This document shows, piece by piece, positions 24,680 through 33,729 of a DNA stretch of 64,000 bases (position 1 is the first letter of the stretch; every line of letters starts with the position of its first letter). This DNA is from Candidatus Rhodoferax bjergmarkensis (GTDB taxonomy: Bacteria > Pseudomonadota > Gammaproteobacteria > Burkholderiales > Burkholderiaceae_C). The translations under genes were made by a program, and so were the position numbers. The notes under the pieces were generated by a model. The model had not been told where the DNA came from, ran no database searches, and saw nothing but the letters and a program-made list of their open reading frames with translations. The DNA is taken from assembly GCA_016708345.1 (NCBI GenBank), contig JADJFX010000003.1, positions 62,001 through 126,000 of the forward strand, in the 5' to 3' direction.

Positions 24680-25811
24680 GGTGAATTGTAGATTTGGCTG
24701 TTCTGGCAAGCACCATGGCATCCCCGTAGCTGAAAAAGCGGTATTCCTGTGCGATGGCGTGGCGGTAGAGTGCCATGACAGGCTCATAGCCCGCAAAGGC
24801 GCTCACCAGCATCATCAGGCTGGACTTGGGCAGGTGAAAGTTGGTCACCAACAGATCCACCAGTTTGAAGTCAAAACCGGGTGTGATGAAGATGCGGGTG
24901 TCGCCGGACGGCTTGTTTTCCAAGGCCCAGGACTCCAGCGTGCGAACCGTGGTGGTGCCCACCGCCACAATGCGCCCACCGCGCGCGCGGCAGTCGGCGA
25001 TGGCACGCTGGGTGGCGGCTGGCACCTCATACCACTCGCTGTGCATCTGGTGCTCGGCCAGGTTCTCGGTCTTGACCGGCTGGAAGGTGCCCGCGCCCAC
25101 ATGCAGCGTCACGTGAGCGCGTTGCACTCCCAGGGCGTCAATGGCGGCCAGCAGCGCCTCGTCAAAATGCAGCGCGGCGGTGGGGGCGGCCACCGCGCCG
25201 GGGTTCCTGGCAAACACGGTCTGGTAGCGCGAGGCGTCTTCTGGCGTGTCTGCGTGGGTGATGTAGGGCGGCAGCGGCACATGGCCGTGGCGCTCCATCA
25301 GCGTGTACGGGTCGTCGCCCGCGTCGTTGCTCAGCACAAAGCGAAATAGCGGGCCGTCGGCATCGGGCCAGCGTCCGAGCAGAGTGGCGCGCAAGTTGTC
25401 GTGCGTGCCGGGCGCACCCACCAGGGCCACCGTGGCACCCACTTCCGGTTTCTTGCTCACCCGCATGTGCGCCGCCACCTGGTTGCCGGTCAGCACACGT
25501 TCAATCAGCAGTTCGAGCTTGCCGCCGGTGGGCTTTTCGCCAAACAGGCGGGCGTTGATGACCTTGGTGTCGTTGAATACCAGCAAATCACCTGCGCGCA
25601 GCAGCTTGGGCAGATCGTGAAAAATGCGGTCTACCGGCGTGGCACCGGTGCCGTCCAGCAAACGCGAGCTGCTGCGCTGGGGTGCCGGGTGCTGGGCAAT
25701 CAGGTTCTCCGGCAGAATGAAATCGAAATCGCTGAGGGTGAAGGGGCGGCCAGTACTTGGGTTGGTGGAAGGCGTGGCGGCCGCGGCAGCAGTGGGGGAG
25801 GGCAGGGTCAT
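24666..25811 (-). CDS. queA: S-adenosylmethionine:tRNA ribosyltransferase-isomerase
   Basis: 381 residues from ATG 25811 (MTLPSPTAAAAATPSTNPST). The frame extends upstream to 26003 through a repeat copy, which is not coding. QueA signatures: FDFILPENLIAQHPAPQRSS, DLLVFNDTKVINARLFG, GKLELLIERV, PPYITHADTPEDASRYQTVF, GAVAAPTAALHFDEALL, THVGAGTF-like HVGAGTFQPVKTENL, EWYEVP and TNFHLPKSSLMMLVSAF. It makes epoxyqueuosine from preQ1 in tRNA. It has an unusual Ala/Thr/Pro-rich N-terminal extension of about 20 residues before the conserved core. Confidence 0.95.
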   Translation of the reverse strand: MTLPSPTAAAAATPSTNPSTGRPFTLSDFDFILPENLIAQHPAPQRSSSRLLDGTGATPVDRIFHDLPKLLRAGDLLVFNDTKVINARLFGEKPTGGKLELLIERVLTGNQVAAHMRVSKKPEVGATVALVGAPGTHDNLRATLLGRWPDADGPLFRFVLSNDAGDDPYTLMERHGHVPLPPYITHADTPEDASRYQTVFARNPGAVAAPTAALHFDEALLAAIDALGVQRAHVTLHVGAGTFQPVKTENLAEHQMHSEWYEVPAATQRAIADCRARGGRIVAVGTTTVRTLESWALENKPSGDTRIFITPGFDFKLVDLLVTNFHLPKSSLMMLVSAFAGYEPVMALYRHAIAQEYRFFSYGDAMVLARTAKSTIHHAEI

Positions 25812-25940
25812 AGCGCTTGAGGGGCGGACAAGCCCCGTACCAAGAAAAGAAGAAGGCGCTATTGTCGCAGCCGACCCATGGATGCCGCAGGTGGAAAAAC
25901 TTGACGGAAATTGAGCTTCGATGGCCCTGTAAAAGCTGTA

Positions 25941-26004
25941 TTTTGCTATTAATAAAGTAGCTGCTCGCGCACGTTCTATATGCGCAAGAGCCCTATTTGA
26001 CACC
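25941..26004. repeat. dispersed palindromic repeat, copy 9
   Basis: Forward orientation: TTTTGCTATTAATAAAGTAG, CTGCTCGCGCACGTTCTATA, TGCGCAAGAGCCCTATTTGA, ending CACC. It lies in the 235-base gap between gshA and queA, which otherwise shows no clear signal. Confidence 0.88.
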
Positions 26005-26046
26005 TAAAACGTCAGCTTGGCAGGTGGCGCAAACTCAAGTTCACGC

Positions 26047-27609
26047 TCAGGCGTAGTAGGCCGCCACAAAGTCCTCAAAACGACCCTGCTCGGCGGCTTC
26101 GAGCTTGTGTTGCTCCAGCAACGAGGCTTGTGCACTGGCCACAAACTTGGCGCTGGCAGGCTCATCCAACGGCTGAGCCAGCAACTGCTGGTGGTGCTGC
26201 AGGGTTTGCTGCATGGCGTATTTGAAAAAACCGCCATGCTCGCGCGTGGCGGCCAGCACTTTGGCAGAAGGCGTGGTTTCAGGATGGTCAATGCGCTGGC
26301 GCAGCGTTTGCATCGTGGCCGCGTAGCGTGTGTCGCCGTAAGCGGCGTCCAGCATCTCGGCAAAAGGCTGCATGTCGTCAAACAACTCGTGTGCCAAGGG
26401 GCGAAAGGGCTGCTCACGGTTGTGTGCCAGCAGGTGCAAGTCTGGCTGGCGGCCCCGGTTGACCACACGGCGCTTGTTTTCGTCGTTTTCACTTTGCTCG
26501 CGGCTGGTGATGGGCGGACTTTCGCGAAACAGGCACATCAAGAGCAGCACATCGGCAAAGGTGCCTTGGTCGGGCGTGATGCCGATGTCCACAAAGGGGT
26601 TCAGGTCAAACAGGCGCACCTCGACGTATTCGACCCCGTATTTTTGCAAGGCCTTGGCCGGGCGCTCGCCCAGCTTGCCAATGCGCTTGGGGCGGATGCC
26701 AGCATAAAACTCGTTCTCGATTTGCAGCAGGTTTGCGTTGAGTTGCTTCCAGTGGTCGCCATCACGCACGCCAATTTGCGCGTAATACGGGTCTGGCGTG
26801 CGGATGGCGGTTTCCAGCGCCTGTGTGTACTCGGCCAGTGAGTTGAAGCTGACGTGCAGATTGTCCTGCGCCCGGTTCTGGTAGCCCAGATCACTCATGC
26901 GCAAGCTGGTGGCATAGGGGCCGTAAAACGTGCCGGGCACCATTTCAAGCAAATCGGCCTTGCGGCCCTGCAGAAAAGACTTGCAAATGGCCGGGGAGGC
27001 CCCAAAGAGGTAAGGAATCAGCCAGCCGTAGCGCAAAAAATTGCGGATCAGGCTGAAATAGCGTTTGCTGACAAACTCAGGGCTTTTCCCCTCGGCCGGG
27101 CAGCAGTCCTTGAGCGCCAGCCAGAACTCGCCGGGCAAGGACCAGTTGTAGTGCGCGCCCGCAATGGTTTGCATCTGACGGCCATAGCGCCAGCCCAGCC
27201 CCTCGCGGTACACGGTTTTGAAGCGGGCCGCGTTGGAGCTGCCGTAGTCGGCCAGCGGGATGTCGCGGTCGACCCCCAGCACACAAGGCATGGAGCCGGC
27301 CCACATGTATTCACCCTGCAGCTGTTGCGCGCTGAAACGGTGGATGTCATGCAAAAAACGCAGCGGGAACTCGGGGTCTTGCGAGGGCGGGGTGATGAAT
27401 TCGAGCAGCGCCTCGGAGTAGTCGGTGGTAATCCACGGGTGGGTCAGCTTGGAGCCCAGTGCAGGCGGGTGGGGTGTTTGGGCCAACTTTCCGCTGGCAT
27501 CCACGCGCAGGCATTCCCGCTCGTAACCGCGGGTAATGCCGCGCAACACCTGCGCCTGGCCGCTGGTGGAAAACTGCCGAACGGCATCACAACAGGTGAA
27601 CTTCAACAT
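26047..27609 (-). CDS. gshA: glutamate-cysteine ligase
   Basis: 520 residues. First enzyme of glutathione synthesis, joining glutamate and cysteine with ATP. Class-I GshA signatures: RGYERECLRVD, WITTDYSEALLEFITPP, LADYGSSNAARFKTVYREGL, AGAHYNWSLP, RNFLRYGWLIPYLFGASPAI, TSLRMSDLGYQN, YVEVRLFDLNPF and the GxxPS-type tail is short. ATG 27609 begins MLKFTCCDAVRQFS. It lies 26 bases after the response-regulator gene, so the sensor kinase, regulator and gshA may be one transcript. Confidence 0.93.
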   Translation of the reverse strand: MLKFTCCDAVRQFSTSGQAQVLRGITRGYERECLRVDASGKLAQTPHPPALGSKLTHPWITTDYSEALLEFITPPSQDPEFPLRFLHDIHRFSAQQLQGEYMWAGSMPCVLGVDRDIPLADYGSSNAARFKTVYREGLGWRYGRQMQTIAGAHYNWSLPGEFWLALKDCCPAEGKSPEFVSKRYFSLIRNFLRYGWLIPYLFGASPAICKSFLQGRKADLLEMVPGTFYGPYATSLRMSDLGYQNRAQDNLHVSFNSLAEYTQALETAIRTPDPYYAQIGVRDGDHWKQLNANLLQIENEFYAGIRPKRIGKLGERPAKALQKYGVEYVEVRLFDLNPFVDIGITPDQGTFADVLLLMCLFRESPPITSREQSENDENKRRVVNRGRQPDLHLLAHNREQPFRPLAHELFDDMQPFAEMLDAAYGDTRYAATMQTLRQRIDHPETTPSAKVLAATREHGGFFKYAMQQTLQHHQQLLAQPLDEPASAKFVASAQASLLEQHKLEAAEQGRFEDFVAAYYA

Positions 27610-27635
27610 GAACGAATTGCTTTCAGAATAAAACC

Positions 27636-28019
27636 CTAGTTTTTGCCCAGGGCAGCCTCCACCACGGCGCGCAGTTGATAGTCATCAAATGGTTTGGTGA
27701 TGTACCCGGCGGGCTCCGTCAGGGCGGCACGGTCATAGGCGGCGGCTGAATCAAAGGCACTCAAAAACACAACCGGCACGCCAAACTGCGTGCGAATGGC
27801 CTGCGCGGCGGTCACGCCGTCGATGCTGCTGGCCAGTTGAACGTCCATCAACACCAGATCAGGCCGCAATTGCCCGGCCAGCTCAATCGCCTGCTCACCA
27901 CGGGTGGCGTGGCCTACCGGCTCAAAACCCAACTCCCGCAGTTGCATGGCAATGTCCATGGCAACAATCACCTCGTCTTCAACAACGAGAATTCTGGGTC
28001 GATTCAGGGCAGTAGACAT
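27636..28019 (-). CDS. single-domain response regulator
   Basis: 127 residues, only a receiver domain: acidic pocket VVEDEVIVAMDIA (Glu/Asp at about 14-15), phospho-acceptor Asp in LVLMDVQL (about 60), switch Ser/Thr in FLSAFDS and Lys in YITKPFDDYQL. No output domain, so it likely acts by protein-protein interaction or as phosphate carrier. It follows the sensor kinase gene by 45 bases and precedes gshA by 26. Confidence 0.93.
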   Translation of the reverse strand: MSTALNRPRILVVEDEVIVAMDIAMQLRELGFEPVGHATRGEQAIELAGQLRPDLVLMDVQLASSIDGVTAAQAIRTQFGVPVVFLSAFDSAAAYDRAALTEPAGYITKPFDDYQLRAVVEAALGKN

Positions 28020-28064
28020 GGGCTCATTCGAAAGTAACTGTGCAAGTTGCGCATGATAGTCTCG

Positions 28065-29822
28065 TCACAACACGGCCAGCACCAGGGGCGCAGGTTTTTG
28101 CGCAGTGAATGTCACGCTGAACACCGCACGCGGCCCCGGCCCCACGTCAAGCGAACCACCAAGCTGATGGGCCAGACCGGCGACCAATTGCAAACCCAGC
28201 GTGGTTTGCCGCTTCAGCTCAAAATCTGGCGGCAAGCCCACACCGTTGTCGCTTACCCGCAAAACCCATTGATCGACGCCGCTCACTGGCTGCAGTTCTA
28301 CGAAAATTTCGCCACTTTGGCCATTTGCAAAACCGTGCTTGAGGCAATTGGAGAGCAGCTCGCACACCAGCAGGCCGCACGGCGTGGCCTGATCCAGCCC
28401 CACCTGCACAGAACCCAATTGCAGCCGCAGTTCAATGGCAGCGGGCGTGGTTAGCAGGGTGCGCAGGGTCTGGCTGGCTACCTGCCCCAGGTAACTGCCC
28501 AGGTCGATGGCCGCAAAAGTGCCTGCCCGGTAGATGGATTCGTGCAACAGCGCCATCGATCGGATGCGGCCCTGCATGTCCTTGAGAACGGCTTTGGTCG
28601 AGGGGTGGTCGCTGCGCCCGGCTTCCATGTTCAACAAGCTGGTGATGACTTGCAGGTTGTTTTTGACCCGGTGGTGAACTTCATTGAGCAAGGCCGTTTT
28701 TTCTCTCAAAGACTCCTTCAGGGCTTCGGTCGATTGCTTGCGCTGCGTGATGTCTCTGGCAATTTTGGAGGCACCAATGACTTTGCCATGGCTGTTCAAA
28801 ATGGGAGAAACCGAGACAGAAATATCGATCAGCCTACCCTCCTTGTTACAGCGAACGGTATCAAAATGGTCAATTTTTTCGCTGCGCAAGATGCGCGTCA
28901 AAATGCTTTCCTCTTCACTTTGGCGGTCCGCAGGAATCATGATCTGGATGGACTGCCCGATGGCTTCCCCGGCCTGGTAACCAAACAGCGTTTGCGCCCC
29001 CTGATTCCAGCTGGTGATGTTGCCGTCCAGCGTCGTGCTGATGATGGCATCGTCTGAAGAGTCAATGATGGCTTTGAACTGGCGCAGCGCCAACTCACGC
29101 CGACGCACCATGCTGGAGGACAGGCCAATGCCGGTGAGGCCAAACAGCCAGATCACGCCGTGGGTCCAATCCAGAATGCGCTTGGACTCTTCTATCTTTT
29201 GATAGTACGAAGCCAGCGGAAGGTTAAGTCCCGTGGCACCACGCATATCACCCAGCTGGTAGCCAAGAATGGCGTGGCATTTTTCACAACCCGGCTCCAT
29301 GAACATGGCGCGAAGATAGCGCAGGTGGGGTTTCCCATCGAAGTCAGAAACCTCCCACACTTCTCTCTTTTCACCGCGGGTAAACGCCTCCAGTTGTGCC
29401 GTTTCCCAGGCATCCGGCGCGTTGGACGGGTTGAGGTATTTCAATCCGGTAATGCGCCCACGCACGCCGTAGTCTTGGGCATAGCGGTCCATCATCTGGC
29501 GCACTGCGGTGGCAGGGTTGAGCAGCGTCAGCTGACGGCCATCGGTGGTGGTCACGTCGCGCCCCGGAACGTGGTTTAACCAGGGTACCGACTGCTGCCG
29601 CGCGGTAATCGGCACATACACACCGCCGTGGTCGGTCGCCCAGCGGCGCAGGGTAATGTCCTTGTTCAGGTTGGCCCTGGCCTCGGCATAGGCTGTGTCC
29701 ATGGTCTCGCGTTCATCATTGCGCACATTCCATACCAGCGAACCGCCGACCACGAGCGTCCACCCCAAGGCAACCAGCCACGTCACCGTGGCAATCATGT
29801 GGGATTTGAGGACTTGCAGCAT
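28065..29822 (-). CDS. sensor histidine kinase with DUF3365 haem-type sensor and PAS domain
   Basis: 585 residues from ATG 29822; earlier starts (29864, 29912) are possible. One membrane helix near the start (MIATVTWLVALGWTLVVGGS), then a DUF3365 (Tll0287-like) extracytoplasmic domain containing MEPGCEKCHAILG, a c-type haem CxxCH motif, a second helix (VIWLFGLTGIGLSSS), a PAS domain (IIDSSDDAIISTTLDGNIT, DITQRKQS) and a HisKA_2-type kinase with NEVHHRVKNNLQVITSLLNM and LRVSDNGVGLPPDF. It probably senses a redox or gaseous signal and passes phosphate to the adjacent receiver protein. The ligand is unknown. Confidence 0.9.
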   Translation of the reverse strand: MLQVLKSHMIATVTWLVALGWTLVVGGSLVWNVRNDERETMDTAYAEARANLNKDITLRRWATDHGGVYVPITARQQSVPWLNHVPGRDVTTTDGRQLTLLNPATAVRQMMDRYAQDYGVRGRITGLKYLNPSNAPDAWETAQLEAFTRGEKREVWEVSDFDGKPHLRYLRAMFMEPGCEKCHAILGYQLGDMRGATGLNLPLASYYQKIEESKRILDWTHGVIWLFGLTGIGLSSSMVRRRELALRQFKAIIDSSDDAIISTTLDGNITSWNQGAQTLFGYQAGEAIGQSIQIMIPADRQSEEESILTRILRSEKIDHFDTVRCNKEGRLIDISVSVSPILNSHGKVIGASKIARDITQRKQSTEALKESLREKTALLNEVHHRVKNNLQVITSLLNMEAGRSDHPSTKAVLKDMQGRIRSMALLHESIYRAGTFAAIDLGSYLGQVASQTLRTLLTTPAAIELRLQLGSVQVGLDQATPCGLLVCELLSNCLKHGFANGQSGEIFVELQPVSGVDQWVLRVSDNGVGLPPDFELKRQTTLGLQLVAGLAHQLGGSLDVGPGPRAVFSVTFTAQKPAPLVLAVL

Positions 29823-29925
29823 GGTCGTCAAGAATAGGCTCAAAAAAATGTGCGTCGGGTCCATTATGCTGATTCCCATCGATACCAACGGATTCCCACG
29901 GCACGGTGCCAAAGAAAGTCAGACC

Positions 29926-31434
29926 ATGCACAATAGCCTCATGCCCCATTTACCTACCTTTATCGCCCCCGCCCGCTTTACAGACCCCATGGCTGCCCTG
30001 GCCCGGGTCCGAGAAATTTATGACGGCGGCATTGACCATCTGCGCGATGCCATGCAGCGCTTTGTGGCGGGTGAAACCCTGCCGGGTCATGTGCGAGCGT
30101 GTTACCCGTTTGTGCGCATCCAGAACGACACGGTGGCGCGACTGGGCTCGTCTGAAAGTGCGCGTTTGAGCTACGGTTTTGTCGCAGGGCCGGGCCGGTT
30201 TGAGACCACCTTGAGCAGGCCGGATTTGTATGCGGATTACTTCTTGGAGCAATTCACGCTGCTGCTGGCCAATCACCAGGTGGAAATCGAAATAGGCACC
30301 AGTTCGCAGCCGATTCCGGTGCACTTTTCTTTTGCAGAAAACGAACACATCGAGGGAAACCTGAGCGCCGAGCGGCGCCAGTTGATGCGCGACGTGTTCG
30401 ACCTGCCGGACCTGGCCGCCATGGACGACGGCATTGCCAATGGAACCTATGAGCCGCGCCCCGGCGAGCCCCAGCCGCTGGCCCTGTTCACCGCACCGAG
30501 GGTGGACTACTCGCTGCACCGCTTGCGCCACTACACCGGCACGGCACCCGAGCATTTCCAGAATTTTGTGCTGTACACCAACTACCAGTTTTACATCGAC
30601 GAATTTGTGCGCCTGGGCCACGAGGCGATGGCTGACCCCCACAGCGAGTACCTCGCGTTTGTGGAGCCGGGCAATGTGGTGACCCCCCGGGCGGGAACCA
30701 CGCCGCCGCCCAATCTGGACTTGGGCAAAGCGCCTGCACGTTTGCCGCAAATGCCGGCCTACCACCTGCTGCGTGCGGACCGCAGCGGCATCAGCATGGT
30801 CAATATCGGCGTGGGTCCGTCCAACGCCAAAACCATCACCGACCACGTGGCCGTGCTGCGCCCGCACGCCTGGATCATGCTGGGCCACTGCGCGGGCCTG
30901 CACACCACGCAGCGTCTGGGTGACTATGTGCTGGCGCACGGTTATGTGCGCGAAGACCATGTGCTGGACGAAGAGCTGCCGCTGTGGGTGCCGATCCCGG
31001 CGCTGGCCGAGATTCAGGTGGCGCTGGAAGCGGCGGTGTCGGAGGTCACACAACTCAAGGGGCTTGAGCTCAAACGCATCATGCGCACCGGTACCGTGGC
31101 CAGCACGGACAACCGCAACTGGGAGCTGCTGCCCGACAACGGGCCGCAGCGCCGTTTCAGCCAGAGCCGCGCGGTGGCGCTGGACATGGAGAGCGCCACC
31201 ATTGCCGCCAACGGCTTTCGCTTTCGTGTGCCCTACGGCACCCTTTTGTGTGTGAGCGACAAGCCCCTGCATGGCGAGATCAAACTGCCCGGCATGGCCA
31301 ACCACTTTTACCGTGAGCGGGTGGACCAGCACTTGCGCATCGGCATTCGCGCCATTGAGTTGCTGCGCGAGCAGGGGGTGGACCAGTTGCACAGCCGCAA
31401 ACTGCGCAGTTTTGCCGAAGTGGCGTTTCAATAA
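29926..31434 (+). CDS. amn: AMP nucleosidase
   Basis: 502 residues from ATG 29926. Amn hydrolyses AMP to adenine and ribose-5-phosphate, helping set adenylate levels. Seen: N-terminal regulatory domain (ARVREIYDGGIDHLRDAMQR, YPFVRIQNDTVARLGSSES), PVHFSFAENEHIEG, and a nucleoside-phosphorylase-like catalytic half: ISMVNIGVGPSNAKTITDHV, LRPHAWIMLGHCAGLHTTQR, DYVLAHGYVREDHVLDEELP, and AVALDMESATIAANGFRFRV with the catalytic Asp. It is complete and its stop is 11 bases before nodI. Confidence 0.94.
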   Translation: MHNSLMPHLPTFIAPARFTDPMAALARVREIYDGGIDHLRDAMQRFVAGETLPGHVRACYPFVRIQNDTVARLGSSESARLSYGFVAGPGRFETTLSRPDLYADYFLEQFTLLLANHQVEIEIGTSSQPIPVHFSFAENEHIEGNLSAERRQLMRDVFDLPDLAAMDDGIANGTYEPRPGEPQPLALFTAPRVDYSLHRLRHYTGTAPEHFQNFVLYTNYQFYIDEFVRLGHEAMADPHSEYLAFVEPGNVVTPRAGTTPPPNLDLGKAPARLPQMPAYHLLRADRSGISMVNIGVGPSNAKTITDHVAVLRPHAWIMLGHCAGLHTTQRLGDYVLAHGYVREDHVLDEELPLWVPIPALAEIQVALEAAVSEVTQLKGLELKRIMRTGTVASTDNRNWELLPDNGPQRRFSQSRAVALDMESATIAANGFRFRVPYGTLLCVSDKPLHGEIKLPGMANHFYRERVDQHLRIGIRAIELLREQGVDQLHSRKLRSFAEVAFQ

Positions 31435-31445
31435 GCTTTGAGACC

Positions 31446-32372
31446 ATGAGCAACAGCCTGTTTTCAGTGCAGCATCTCTCCAAGTGTTACGGCGATGCCA
31501 CCGTCGTCAACGACCTGTCGTTTGAAATTGCCGCAGGCGAGTGCCTGGGCGTGATTGGCCCCAATGGCGCGGGCAAGACCACCACCATCCGCATGTGCCT
31601 GGGCCAGGTGATGCCCACCAGTGGCCGCATTACCGCGCTGGGGCTGCAAATGCCGCAAGACGCGCTGGCCATCAAGGCACAACTTGGCGTGGTGAGCCAG
31701 ATGGACACGCTGGACCCCGACTTCACCTGCTCTGAAAACCTGTTGGTGTACGGCCGCTATTTCGGCATGAAAGACGCACAGATCCGTGCGCGCATCCCAT
31801 CCCTGCTGGAGTTTGCGTCGCTGACGAACAAGGCCAACGCCAGGCCGGGCGAGCTGTCGGGCGGCATGAAGCGGCGTCTGAGTCTGGCCAGAGCACTGGT
31901 CAATGACCCCAAATTGCTGTTGCTGGACGAGCCCACCACCGGGCTGGACCCGCAGGCCCGGCACCTGATGTGGGAGCGTCTGCAGTTGCTGCTGCAGCAA
32001 GGCAAGTCTATTTTGCTGACCACCCACTTCATGGACGAGGCCGAGCGCCTGTGCTCGCGTCTGCTGGTGCTGGACCATGGGCGCAAAATTGCCGAAGGCC
32101 GCCCGCGTGACTTGATTGCCGAACATCTGGAGCCTGATGTGGTGGAGGTGTACGGCACCGGAGCCCTCGCCCTGGTGGACTCGCCTTTGAAAGCGCTGGC
32201 ACCGCGGGTGGAGGTGAGCGGCGAAACCGTGTTTTTCTACACCACCGACGCCAAGCCGGTGCTGCAGGCGCTGGCGGCTTGGCCACAGCTGCGCACACTG
32301 CACCGGCCCGCCAATCTGGAAGACTTGTTCCTCAAGCTGACCGGCCGTCAAATCAGGGAAGATGCAGTTTAA
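31446..32372 (+). CDS. nodI: NodI-type ABC transporter ATP-binding protein
   Basis: 308 residues. Walker A GPNGAGKTTTIR, Q-loop SQMDTLDPDFT, signature ELSGGMKRRLSLARAL, Walker B LLLLDEPTTGLDPQARHLMW, H-loop TTHFMDEAERL. The sequence follows the NodI exporter subfamily. In rhizobia NodIJ exports lipochito-oligosaccharides; in free-living betaproteobacteria the substrate is unknown, and the genes are thought to predate rhizobial nodIJ. The nodJ start lies five bases after the stop. Confidence 0.88.
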   Translation: MSNSLFSVQHLSKCYGDATVVNDLSFEIAAGECLGVIGPNGAGKTTTIRMCLGQVMPTSGRITALGLQMPQDALAIKAQLGVVSQMDTLDPDFTCSENLLVYGRYFGMKDAQIRARIPSLLEFASLTNKANARPGELSGGMKRRLSLARALVNDPKLLLLDEPTTGLDPQARHLMWERLQLLLQQGKSILLTTHFMDEAERLCSRLLVLDHGRKIAEGRPRDLIAEHLEPDVVEVYGTGALALVDSPLKALAPRVEVSGETVFFYTTDAKPVLQALAAWPQLRTLHRPANLEDLFLKLTGRQIREDAV

Positions 32373-32435
32373 TTACTATGAAAATGATAGCTGCTCACGC
32401 ACAATCCACTAGCGCAAACGGCCAAAAAGCCTCAT
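32369..32435. repeat. dispersed palindromic repeat, copy 10, at the nodJ start
   Basis: Forward orientation: TTACTATGAAAATGATAGCT, GCTCACGCACAATCCACTAG, CGCAAACGGCCAAAAAGCC. It contains the nodI stop and encodes the first residues of NodJ. Confidence 0.82.
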
Positions 32436-33235
32436 CAATTTGGGCGCCGCCCCAGCTCTCCACCCGGTTCTGGCCAGTCTTTCTGCGCAACTTGCTGGTG
32501 TGGCGCAAGCTGGCCATTCCCAGCCTGGTGGGCAACATTGCCGAGCCGCTGATGTGGCTGGTGGCTTTTGGCTACGGCATGGGGGCTTTGGTGGGGCAGG
32601 TCACGCTGCCGGGTGCCGCAGGCGATGTGAAAGTGTCGTACATCCTGTTTCTGGCCAGCGGTTCAATCTGCATGAGCGCCATGCAGGCGGCTTCGTTCGA
32701 GGCGCTGTACTCGGCGTTTTCACGCATGCACGTTCAAAAGACCTGGGACGGCATCATGAACGCGCCGGTCAATCTGGACGACATCGTGCTGGCTGAAATG
32801 CTGTGGGCGGCGTTCAAGTCCCTCTTTACCGTGACCGCGATTTTGGGTGTGATGCTGGGCCTTGGCATCAGCCAGAGCCCCAAGTTGCTTCTGGCGTGGC
32901 CGATTTTGCTGGGGGTGGGCATGACCTTCAGCTGCATAGCACTCATTTTTAATGCGCTGGCCAGGGGGTATGACTTTTTCACCTACTACTTCACCTTGTT
33001 CCTCACGCCCATGATGTTTCTGAGCGGCATATTTTTCCCGCTGGAACAGCTGCCTGCGGTGGTTCGCACGGTGTCCGGCTGGCTGCCGCTGACCAATGCG
33101 GTCGATCTGGTGCGCCCCTTGTTCATGGACCAGTGGCCCGCGAACCCGCTGCGGCATGTAGCGGTGCTGGCATGTTATGCGGTGGGTGGGTTCTGGATTG
33201 CCCTGGTGCTGACCCGAAAGCGGTTTCGGGGCTGA
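32378..33235 (+). CDS. nodJ: NodJ-type ABC transporter permease
   Basis: 285 residues from ATG 32378 (or 32384). Six membrane segments, including VGNIAEPLMWLVAFGYGMGA, VSYILFLASGSICMSAMQAA, the signature KTWDGIMNAPVNLDDIVLAE and MMFLSGIFFPLEQLPAVVRT. Partner of NodI. The first 18 residues (MKMIAAHAQSTSANGQKA) are encoded by a copy of the dispersed repeat; the family match begins at about PPQLSTRFWPVFLRN. The repeat may have displaced the original start or added an extension. Confidence 0.88.
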   Translation: MKMIAAHAQSTSANGQKASSIWAPPQLSTRFWPVFLRNLLVWRKLAIPSLVGNIAEPLMWLVAFGYGMGALVGQVTLPGAAGDVKVSYILFLASGSICMSAMQAASFEALYSAFSRMHVQKTWDGIMNAPVNLDDIVLAEMLWAAFKSLFTVTAILGVMLGLGISQSPKLLLAWPILLGVGMTFSCIALIFNALARGYDFFTYYFTLFLTPMMFLSGIFFPLEQLPAVVRTVSGWLPLTNAVDLVRPLFMDQWPANPLRHVAVLACYAVGGFWIALVLTRKRFRG

Positions 33236-33238
33236 CTT

Positions 33239-33282
33239 TCAAGTGAATGGGAGTGCTTTACCACACCCATAGATTCACTTGA
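33239..33282. terminator. bidirectional hairpin between nodJ and the PilZ gene
   Basis: Perfect 10-bp inverted repeat TCAAGTGAAT / ATTCACTTGA with a GGG...CCC extension inside. It overlaps the PilZ stop codon. No strong T-run, so Rho-independent termination is only likely. Confidence 0.5.
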
Positions 33283-33664
33283 TCAGATCTGCGATGATTT
33301 TTGAAGTTGCAGGTTCCAGCGCGCCAAACTGAAACCCTATGCGGTAACCTTTGTTACCCGCCAGCACACTGTAGGCGGCAATGGCACGCGCGCCAAAAGA
33401 CAGGCGTTTTCCATCCATAAAAGTTTCGCACATGACCGTGCACACTTTTTTGGCAGGTACAGGATCGTCCAGCATGATGCCGACACCAGACTCGGAAATG
33501 TCAACCAACTTGCCATTGTGGGCCATTCCCCCCTCGACCGACACCCTAGCCCGACCCGTGAGGGGTTTGCGAGGGGCTGCACGCGCACAAGATGAAATGG
33601 GTGCGTCCGCTGCCGACCCTGTTTTGTATGTACTCTTGCTTAAATCCGAGGTCAGGTCAGACAT
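33275..33664 (-). CDS. PilZ-domain protein
   Basis: 129 residues. PilZ fold with RKPLTGRARVSVEGGMAHNG (c-di-GMP-type RxxxR partly kept) and LVDISESGVGIMLDDP (D-x-S-x-x-G, the second half of the motif), then strands to YRIGFQFGALEPATSKIIAD. PilZ domains bind c-di-GMP and control motility, polysaccharide or other outputs. Here it stands alone, with its upstream side facing serA. Confidence 0.86.
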   Translation of the reverse strand: MSDLTSDLSKSTYKTGSAADAPISSCARAAPRKPLTGRARVSVEGGMAHNGKLVDISESGVGIMLDDPVPAKKVCTVMCETFMDGKRLSFGARAIAAYSVLAGNKGYRIGFQFGALEPATSKIIADLIK

Positions 33665-33729
33665 GGTTGTAAATCGGTCGTTTTATACAGATCACGCGCC
33701 ATCCAAGGTATTCATCAATAGATGCTGCC

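Noticed and set aside
29950..31431. 493-codon minus-strand frame opposite amn
   Set aside because: No recognisable protein features; amn on the plus strand is unmistakable.
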